DNA from: an uncultured Verrucomicrobiae bacterium
GTDB taxonomy: Bacteria > Verrucomicrobiota > Verrucomicrobiia > Limisphaerales > UBA1100
DNA: 50,991 nucleotides
Direction: 5' to 3'
Assembly (NCBI GenBank): GCA_937775205.1
Contig: CALKBX010000016.1
Location: forward strand, 1-50,991
The notes beneath the pieces were generated by a model. The model was given only the letters and a program-made list of their open reading frames with translations, was not told the DNA's origin and ran no database searches. This document shows, piece by piece, positions 46,407 through 50,991 of the stretch. Both the position numbers and the translations under genes were made by a program. Numbering within the stretch: position 1 is the first letter of the stretch; each line of letters begins with the position of its first letter.

Positions 46407-47318
46407 GTGAAAATTACCGAGTTAACGGAACAGTTGATTGCCTCTTACGCCAGCGTGGGCGGCATCAATCATTTGGACGGCACGAATCTGCCTTCCAAAA
46501 GTGGCACGGTGTCCATCACATCGGATTTATTGGCGCTGCTCTTCCCCGGTTTTTTTGATGACAAGGTCACGCATTCATCTGAGTTGAAAATGGAAACTGC
46601 GCTGCTGATGGACGCCGTCGCAGGCAAGCTCGAAGATGAGTTGCTCAAGAGCATCCAGCACTCTCCACCCACCGATGCCGCCAAGGCCAACCCGCGCGAA
46701 GCTGCTCACGAATTGACGATGCATTTGCTCGCCGAGTTACCCGCCGTGCGAAAAATTCTCAGCACCGATGTGGAGGCCGCTTTCGATGGCGATCCCGCCG
46801 CCAAGAGCCACGAGGAAATTATCGTGAGCTATCCCTTCATCGAGGCCATCGCCGTGCAGCGGATGGCGCACGTGCTTTACAAAAAAAACGTGGCGCTCCT
46901 CCCGCGCATTATGACCGAATGGGCGCACGCGCGAACCGGCATGGATCTCCACCCCGGCGCGACCATCGGCCATCACTTTTTCATCGATCACGGCACCGGC
47001 TGTGTAGTGGGCGAAACCACCCTCATCGGCGATCACGTGAAGATGTATCACGGCGTCACCCTCGGCGCACGCTCCACTTCCGCCGGCCAAGGCTTGCGCG
47101 GCAAGAAACGCCATCCCACCATTGAAGATCACGTCACCATTTATCCCGGCGCAACCATCCTCGGCGGCAGCACCGTCATCGGCGCCCACAGCACCATCGG
47201 CGGCAACGTTTTCATTATGGACAGTGTCGCCCCCAAATCACTCGTCATCTACGACGGCCTTGATATGCGCGTTCTGAACAAGCAGGAAAAAAAGAAGGCG
47301 GCAGACTTTCGAATGTAA
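46407..47318 (+). CDS. cysE: Serine O-acetyltransferase
   Basis: Makes O-acetylserine, the carbon precursor of cysteine. About 303 residues, the long EpsC-like form with a helical N-terminal part (PFIEAIAVQRMAHVLYKKNVALLPRIMTEWAHARTG in the catalytic entry region). The left-handed beta-helix of hexapeptide repeats follows: DLHPGATIGHHFFIDHGTGCVVGETTLIGDHVKMYHGVTLGA. The GTG at 46407 is chosen; another GTG at 46386 is in frame seven codons upstream. It is 46 bases after waaF on the same strand and may be cotranscribed. No cysK is visible. Confidence 0.92.
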   Translation: MKITELTEQLIASYASVGGINHLDGTNLPSKSGTVSITSDLLALLFPGFFDDKVTHSSELKMETALLMDAVAGKLEDELLKSIQHSPPTDAAKANPREAAHELTMHLLAELPAVRKILSTDVEAAFDGDPAAKSHEEIIVSYPFIEAIAVQRMAHVLYKKNVALLPRIMTEWAHARTGMDLHPGATIGHHFFIDHGTGCVVGETTLIGDHVKMYHGVTLGARSTSAGQGLRGKKRHPTIEDHVTIYPGATILGGSTVIGAHSTIGGNVFIMDSVAPKSLVIYDGLDMRVLNKQEKKKAADFRM

Positions 47319-47343
47319 TTGCTGGCCGGACCTTGGAGCTGGA

Positions 47344-48744
47344 CTAAATCAATCCCCTGATTGGCCTACCTGTGTCGCACAGATATTGTGGGCGACCGGT
47401 CGTATCGTTCACGGTGGTGACATTGGGGTTAAGGCCGAGATGTTGGTACATCGTGGCCATCACGTCCTGATAGTGGACGGGACGCGCGGTGGGTTCGGCG
47501 GCGATTTTGTCGGTGGAGCCGATAACTTGGCCGGCGCGGATGCCGCCACCGGCCATCAGCCCCGGCGAGACTCGCGGCCAATGATCGCGCCCGCCCTTGG
47601 CATTGACCTTGGGCGTTCGACCGAATTCCCCCCACGCAACGATGAGCACATCATCGAGCATCCCGCGTTCGCCAAGATCGGCAACGAGCGTGGCCAGAGC
47701 GTGATCCACAACCGGAACGAGATGACGCATTCGGCTGAAGTTGCTGGAATGCGTATCAAAATCGCTGAAGCTCACGCTCACCACGCGCACGCCAGCCTCG
47801 ATGAGGCGACGGGCGAGCAGCAGTTTGCGCGAGGCGTTGTAGCCATCGGCGGTCGTTCCCCGCGCGCCTTCTTCTTTGTGGCGCGGCGTGTAGCGCGTGA
47901 GCACTTTGGGGTCTTCTTTTTCTAAGTCCATTGCGTCCGCAAATTTTCCGGAGGTGAGAATGTCGACAGCTTGTTGATTGAAACGATCCATCGCGCTCAT
48001 CATTCCGCCCTTCTCCATTTGCCGACGAACCCCATCGAATTGCTGCAGCAAGCCGACGCGATCATCGAGGCGTTCGGCGTTGAGGCCCGCGATGAGTTTG
48101 AGGTTTACTTGATGATCCTTGCCGAGCCGCGCCAGCTCGCCCTTCATCCCTTCCTCCAGTTCGCGCTGGAACAGGTGCGAGATGTCCGGCCGAAATGGCT
48201 TGAACGCCGGCCCGAGAAAACCAACGCGCGCACTGTTACGCGCCAGCGGACGACCTTGCATCAGATCCACAAACGCCGGAGCATTTCCATTTGGGCCAAG
48301 CAATTTATCCACCACACAACCCATCGCAGGTCGCCCGCCGATGCTAGCCAGCTCTTTGATGTGATAACCGCTCTGACACTGAAACCCATCGTGCCGCCCG
48401 GCACTGCCCACGAGCGAGCGCAGGAAAACAAATTTGTCCGCCGCGGCTGCCACTTGCGGCATCAATTCAGTGAGATGCACGCCGGGGATTTTGGTTTTGA
48501 TGGAGGAAAATTCGCCGCGCAATTCCGCCGGTGCTTCCGGCTTGGGATCGATCATATCCATCTGCGGCGGACCGCCATCAAGATGAATGTTGATGACCGC
48601 TTTATGTGACTTGCCGCCCGTGGCCTCCGCGCGCAACACATCCGTCAGCGTCAACCCGCCTACGCCCAACGCGCCCGCGCGCAGAAAACTGCGCCGCGAA
48701 ACGCCATCGCAATGCGTCACTTTATTGCCGATGAAATCAAGCAT
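47344..48744 (-). CDS. DUF1501 protein, Tat-exported
   Basis: 466 residues. The N-terminus carries a twin-arginine signal (SRRSFLRAGALGVGGLTL). The body has the DUF1501 hallmarks: NIHLDGGPPQMDMIDPKP, FLRSLVGSAGRHDGFQCQSGYH, GVRVVSVSFSDFDTHSSNF, VDHALATLVADLGERG, VAWGEFGRTPKVN and GRDHWPRVSPGLMAGGG. The family shares the alkaline-phosphatase/sulfatase fold and is greatly expanded in Planctomycetes and Verrucomicrobia, usually beside a DUF1549/DUF1553 cytochrome-like gene. Here it stands alone. The function of the family is not established; a role in handling extracellular polysaccharide is inferred from its usual neighbours. Confidence 0.9.
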   Translation of the reverse strand: MLDFIGNKVTHCDGVSRRSFLRAGALGVGGLTLTDVLRAEATGGKSHKAVINIHLDGGPPQMDMIDPKPEAPAELRGEFSSIKTKIPGVHLTELMPQVAAAADKFVFLRSLVGSAGRHDGFQCQSGYHIKELASIGGRPAMGCVVDKLLGPNGNAPAFVDLMQGRPLARNSARVGFLGPAFKPFRPDISHLFQRELEEGMKGELARLGKDHQVNLKLIAGLNAERLDDRVGLLQQFDGVRRQMEKGGMMSAMDRFNQQAVDILTSGKFADAMDLEKEDPKVLTRYTPRHKEEGARGTTADGYNASRKLLLARRLIEAGVRVVSVSFSDFDTHSSNFSRMRHLVPVVDHALATLVADLGERGMLDDVLIVAWGEFGRTPKVNAKGGRDHWPRVSPGLMAGGGIRAGQVIGSTDKIAAEPTARPVHYQDVMATMYQHLGLNPNVTTVNDTTGRPQYLCDTGRPIRGLI

Positions 48745-48794
48745 CGATGAGATTTAGACTGACGCGGAGGGGGGATTTGTTCAAGGAAAGATTC

Positions 48795-48846
48795 ACCACA
48801 GAGACACAGAGAAGACAGAGGTTTTTCCCTCTGTGTTCTCTGTGGT
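48795..48846. repeat. ACCACAGAGACACAGAG-type dispersed hairpin repeat
   Basis: ACCACAGAGA at the left pairs with TCTCTGTGGT at the right, with further CACAGAG/CTCTGTG pairing inside, so the 52-base element forms a long hairpin. A related tract is at 10677-10742. It fills most of the gap between the DUF1501 gene and the next minus-strand gene. Confidence 0.7.
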
Positions 48847-48855
48847 TAAAAAAGA

Positions 48856-49470
48856 TCAAATAAAAACCGGACTTCCCTTAATCGGCTTCCGCAATTCCGG
48901 CGGCAAACCGAATTGTTCATCCACAAACCCGTCCAGCCGGTCGCGGGTTTTTTGTGAGAGCAACTCGTTGAGTTCCTCATCCGCATTGCCCGCGAGCGCG
49001 ATGGGCAAGCCGTTGAACACTAAATCCGGCCCGTCGCAAAATGCGTAGTAATGATACTCCTCCGCCTCGGCAATGGGCGCGCCGGTGACGAGACAGTGCG
49101 AGAGCCATTTGGAAACATCCGTGCCGTGCGCCTCCATCATCGGCCCCGTGCGATCCTCGATTTCGTACTGCTCCATATACGCGTTGATAGCCTCGATGGA
49201 TTCCACCGAAAGCTCCCCCTGCATTTTTGCGCGGCACGGCAGGCACATCGCGTATTCAAAAATGACCTCCTCGCGATGAAACGCCTTGTGAATGAGATAC
49301 TGCGTGCCATCCTCCAGCAACGTTTCATCACACAACGTGCACTTCGCAAACGGCCCTTCCTCCAAGAACGAATGAAACTGCACCGGCACCGGAGCATAAT
49401 TCGGCCAAAATTCTGCCTCCGACGATTCGTCGGATTCCTCAAAAGGCTCATTATCATCGCGCTCCGCCAT
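48856..49470 (-). CDS. Hypothetical protein with two CxxC pairs
   Basis: 204 residues, acidic. Two cysteine pairs, KCTLCDETLLEDG (about residues 43-46) and MCLPCRAKM (about 75-78), suggest a zinc-ribbon or other metal knuckle. The second half is helical (VESIEAINAYMEQYEIEDR) and has a conserved-looking HCLVTGAPIAEAEEYHYYAFCDGPDLVFNG, then ends DEQFGLPPELRKPIKGSPVFI. The Met at 49470 (MAERDDNEPFEES) is preferred to the frame's earlier ATG at 49524, which lies in repeat-adjacent sequence. I do not recognise a named family. It is divergent from ruvB. Confidence 0.72.
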   Translation of the reverse strand: MAERDDNEPFEESDESSEAEFWPNYAPVPVQFHSFLEEGPFAKCTLCDETLLEDGTQYLIHKAFHREEVIFEYAMCLPCRAKMQGELSVESIEAINAYMEQYEIEDRTGPMMEAHGTDVSKWLSHCLVTGAPIAEAEEYHYYAFCDGPDLVFNGLPIALAGNADEELNELLSQKTRDRLDGFVDEQFGLPPELRKPIKGSPVFI

Positions 49471-49498
49471 CGCCGCAAGAGTATAGAGAGAAGGCGAA

Positions 49499-49590
49499 AT
49501 GACCAAGGAAATCCACACATCCAAACTCTAAATTGGTTATTGTTGGTTGGTCATTCCTTGGGACTTGGATTTTGGTCTTTGGGCATTCCC
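49499..49590. repeat. TTGGTCATTCCTTGGG-type dispersed repeat
   Basis: The stretch GGTTGGTCATTCCTTGGGACTTGG and its flanks resemble the element at 10758-10868 (GGCATTCCTTGGGATTTGGTCATT). It lies in the gap before ruvB and no promoter was clear within it. Confidence 0.6.
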
Positions 49591-49651
49591 ACCCCCTCTG
49601 TTAACCGAATCGCCTTGTCCCTCGCGCTCCCACTCCTCCACTCTCAACCCA

Positions 49652-50668
49652 ATGGACACGCGGGTGACTGATGAATTGGGGGAACCGGATGCCGTGTTTG
49701 AGACGTCGCTTCGGCCGGTGGCTTTTGAGGAATTCGGCGGGCAGGAGAAGGTGCGTGAACGTCTGGAGATTGCCGTGACGGCGGCCACGCAGCGCGCGGA
49801 GCCGATTGACCACGTGCTGCTCTCGGGCCCGCCGGGGTTGGGCAAGACGACGCTGGCGCACATCATCGCCAAGGCCATGGGCGCGAACCTCCGCTGCACC
49901 AGCGGGCCGACCATCGAGAAGGCTGCGGACCTCGCGGGGTTGCTCACCAATCTCGAGGAAGGCGATGTGCTCTTCATCGATGAAATCCATCGCATGCAAA
50001 AAACCGTGGAGGAATATCTCTACCCCGCGATGGAGGATTACCAGCTGGACATCATCATCGACCAAGGCCCCAACGCCCGCAGCGTGCGCCTCAATCTCCC
50101 GCGGTTTACATTGATTGGCGCCACCACCCGCAGCGGGCTACTCACCGCGCCCTTGCTCACGCGCTTTCCTATTCGCGAACGGCTCAACTATTATGCCGCC
50201 GACCACATGACGCACATCGTCACGCGCTCCGCCGGTTTGCTCGATGTCGCCATCGACGAACAAGGCGCAACCGAAATCGCCCGCCGCAGCCGGGGCACCC
50301 CGCGCATTGCCAACAACCTCCTCCGACGCGTCCGCGATTACGCCCAAGTAAAAGCCGACGGCGCAATCACCAACACCATCGCCGACGCCGCCCTCGCGAT
50401 GCTCGAAATCGACAGCCACGGCCTCGACGAAATGGACAAGCGCATCCTCGAGACCATCATCGTAAAATTCAGCGGCGGCCCCGTCGGCGTCAACTCCATC
50501 GCCGCCGCCGTCGGCGAAGAGCCCGACACCCTCGAGGAAGTCTACGAGCCCTTTCTAATCATGGAAGGCTACCTCCAACGCACCCCCCAAGGCCGCACCG
50601 CCACCGAGCTCGGCTACGACCGCCTCGGCCTGAAAATGGACGGTGGGAAGCAACAAAGTTTGCTATAA
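49652..50668 (+). CDS. ruvB: Holliday junction branch migration helicase RuvB
   Basis: Hexameric AAA+ motor that drives branch migration with RuvA. 338 residues. N-terminal [19 protein letters not shown], Walker [13 protein letters not shown], the [20 protein letters not shown] loop, Walker [11 protein letters not shown], sensor 1 [13 protein letters not shown] and the arginine finger in RFPIRERL, then the C-terminal winged helix ([25 protein letters not shown]). The ATG at 49652 begins a family-like N-terminus; upstream in-frame sequence is repeat. No ruvA or ruvC is adjacent. Confidence 0.97.
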   Translation: MDTRVTDELGEPDAVFETSLRPVAFEEFGGQEKVRERLEIAVTAATQRAEPIDHVLLSGPPGLGKTTLAHIIAKAMGANLRCTSGPTIEKAADLAGLLTNLEEGDVLFIDEIHRMQKTVEEYLYPAMEDYQLDIIIDQGPNARSVRLNLPRFTLIGATTRSGLLTAPLLTRFPIRERLNYYAADHMTHIVTRSAGLLDVAIDEQGATEIARRSRGTPRIANNLLRRVRDYAQVKADGAITNTIADAALAMLEIDSHGLDEMDKRILETIIVKFSGGPVGVNSIAAAVGEEPDTLEEVYEPFLIMEGYLQRTPQGRTATELGYDRLGLKMDGGKQQSLL

Positions 50669-50669
50669 T
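50661..50669 (+). promoter_or_regulatory. Extended -10 element, possible carB promoter
   Basis: TGCTATAAT is a perfect extended -10 (TGnTATAAT) overlapping the ruvB stop codon, with a start expected near 50676, about 47 bases before carB. No good -35 is visible, as is usual for extended -10 promoters. Confidence 0.5.
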
Positions 50670-50722
50670 CGCAGAAAACCTCTGTCAACTCTGGCGGTTT
50701 TCCGGTATGCCTCGCGCGGTTT

Positions 50723-50991
50723 ATGCCGCGACGCGACGACATTCATTCGGTTCTGATCATTGGCGCTGGCCCGATTATCATTGGGCAGGCGTGTGAGTTT
50801 GACTATTCGGGCACGCAGGCGTGCAAGGCGCTGCGCGAGGAGGGCTATCGCGTGGTGCTGGTGAATTCCAATCCGGCCACCATTATGACCGACCCGGAAT
50901 TTGCCGACCGCACGTACATCGAGCCGGTCACACCCGAGGCGGTGGAGAAAATCATCGTGCGCGAATTGGCCGAGATGAAGTCGCTCGGCGC
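50723..50991 (+). CDS. carB: Carbamoyl-phosphate synthase large subunit (5' part, runs off the window)
   Basis: The first 89 residues of CarB, which makes carbamoyl phosphate for pyrimidine and arginine synthesis. [41 protein letters not shown] is the classic N-terminus of the carboxyphosphate domain, followed by [24 protein letters not shown]. The ATG at 50723 fits the family; the ATG at 50707 is out of frame. No carA lies upstream, where ruvB is found instead, so the two subunit genes are either unlinked or carA lies beyond the window. Confidence 0.95.
   Translation, partial: MPRRDDIHSVLIIGAGPIIIGQACEFDYSGTQACKALREEGYRVVLVNSNPATIMTDPEFADRTYIEPVTPEAVEKIIVRELAEMKSLG

Overview
The window looks like a chromosomal segment of a Gram-negative bacterium of the PVC group, most likely Verrucomicrobiota. 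Reasons: it carries lipid A and LPS core genes (lpxK, an LpxL-type acyltransferase, a WaaF-type heptosyltransferase), a twin-arginine DUF1501 protein of the kind abundant in Planctomycetes and Verrucomicrobia, an RpoD with a very long lysine/alanine tail, EF-hand secreted proteins, and several families of short dispersed repeats. The phylum call is inference; a marker-gene tree would settle it. Almost everything is core genome; there are no transposases, phage genes or CRISPR arrays. The window cuts a tRNA-His at its left end (bases 1-76) and carB at its right end. 

Layout. 1-5.6 kb: tRNA-His (-), mutL (frameshifted), rpsA with a long structured leader, a secreted trypsin-like protease translationally coupled to a small acidic protein. 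5.6-16.1 kb: tyrS, a DASS/SLC13 transporter, a TIGR01777 epimerase-like protein, a formylglycine-enzyme-domain lipoprotein (frameshifted), a repeat-filled intergenic region, gcvP and rpoD. 16.2-29.7 kb: a respiratory complex I operon, nuoB to nuoN without nuoA, preceded by a CRP-type palindrome and interrupted by a tRNA-Gln gene on the opposite strand. 29.7-33.4 kb: pyruvate kinase, a small ferredoxin, cinA and a Fur-family regulator. 33.4-36.3 kb: an outer-membrane porin, an FMN-binding exported protein and ApbE, behind a promoter that holds a Fur-like palindrome in its spacer. 36.3-39.4 kb: an NtrC-type regulator, a CCA-adding enzyme and rpsU. 39.5-43.2 kb: a large secreted EF-hand/repeat protein, then an ECF sigma factor, a one-helix presumed anti-sigma and a broken LTxxQ (Spy/CpxP-like) gene. 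43.2-47.3 kb: lpxK, lpxL-like, waaF, cysE. 47.3-51 kb: DUF1501 protein, a zinc-ribbon-like hypothetical, ruvB, start of carB. 

How parts work together. The best candidate for an under-described system is the fur - porin - FMN-binding protein - apbE block: ApbE would attach FMN to the threonine of the TGAT motif in its neighbour, giving a periplasmic covalent flavoprotein next to an outer-membrane channel, with apparent metal-dependent control by the adjacent Fur-family protein. This suggests a ferric-reduction or extracytoplasmic electron-transfer route under iron limitation. 

Two cautions apply to the whole window. Several well-conserved genes (mutL, nuoN, the FGE lipoprotein, the LTxxQ gene, the 39-bp repeat tract) show apparent one-base frameshifts, mostly in the sense of one extra base. 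Sequencing or assembly errors are the simplest explanation. Short dispersed repeats fill several intergenic gaps and also lie inside coding regions (mutL linker, nuoG).
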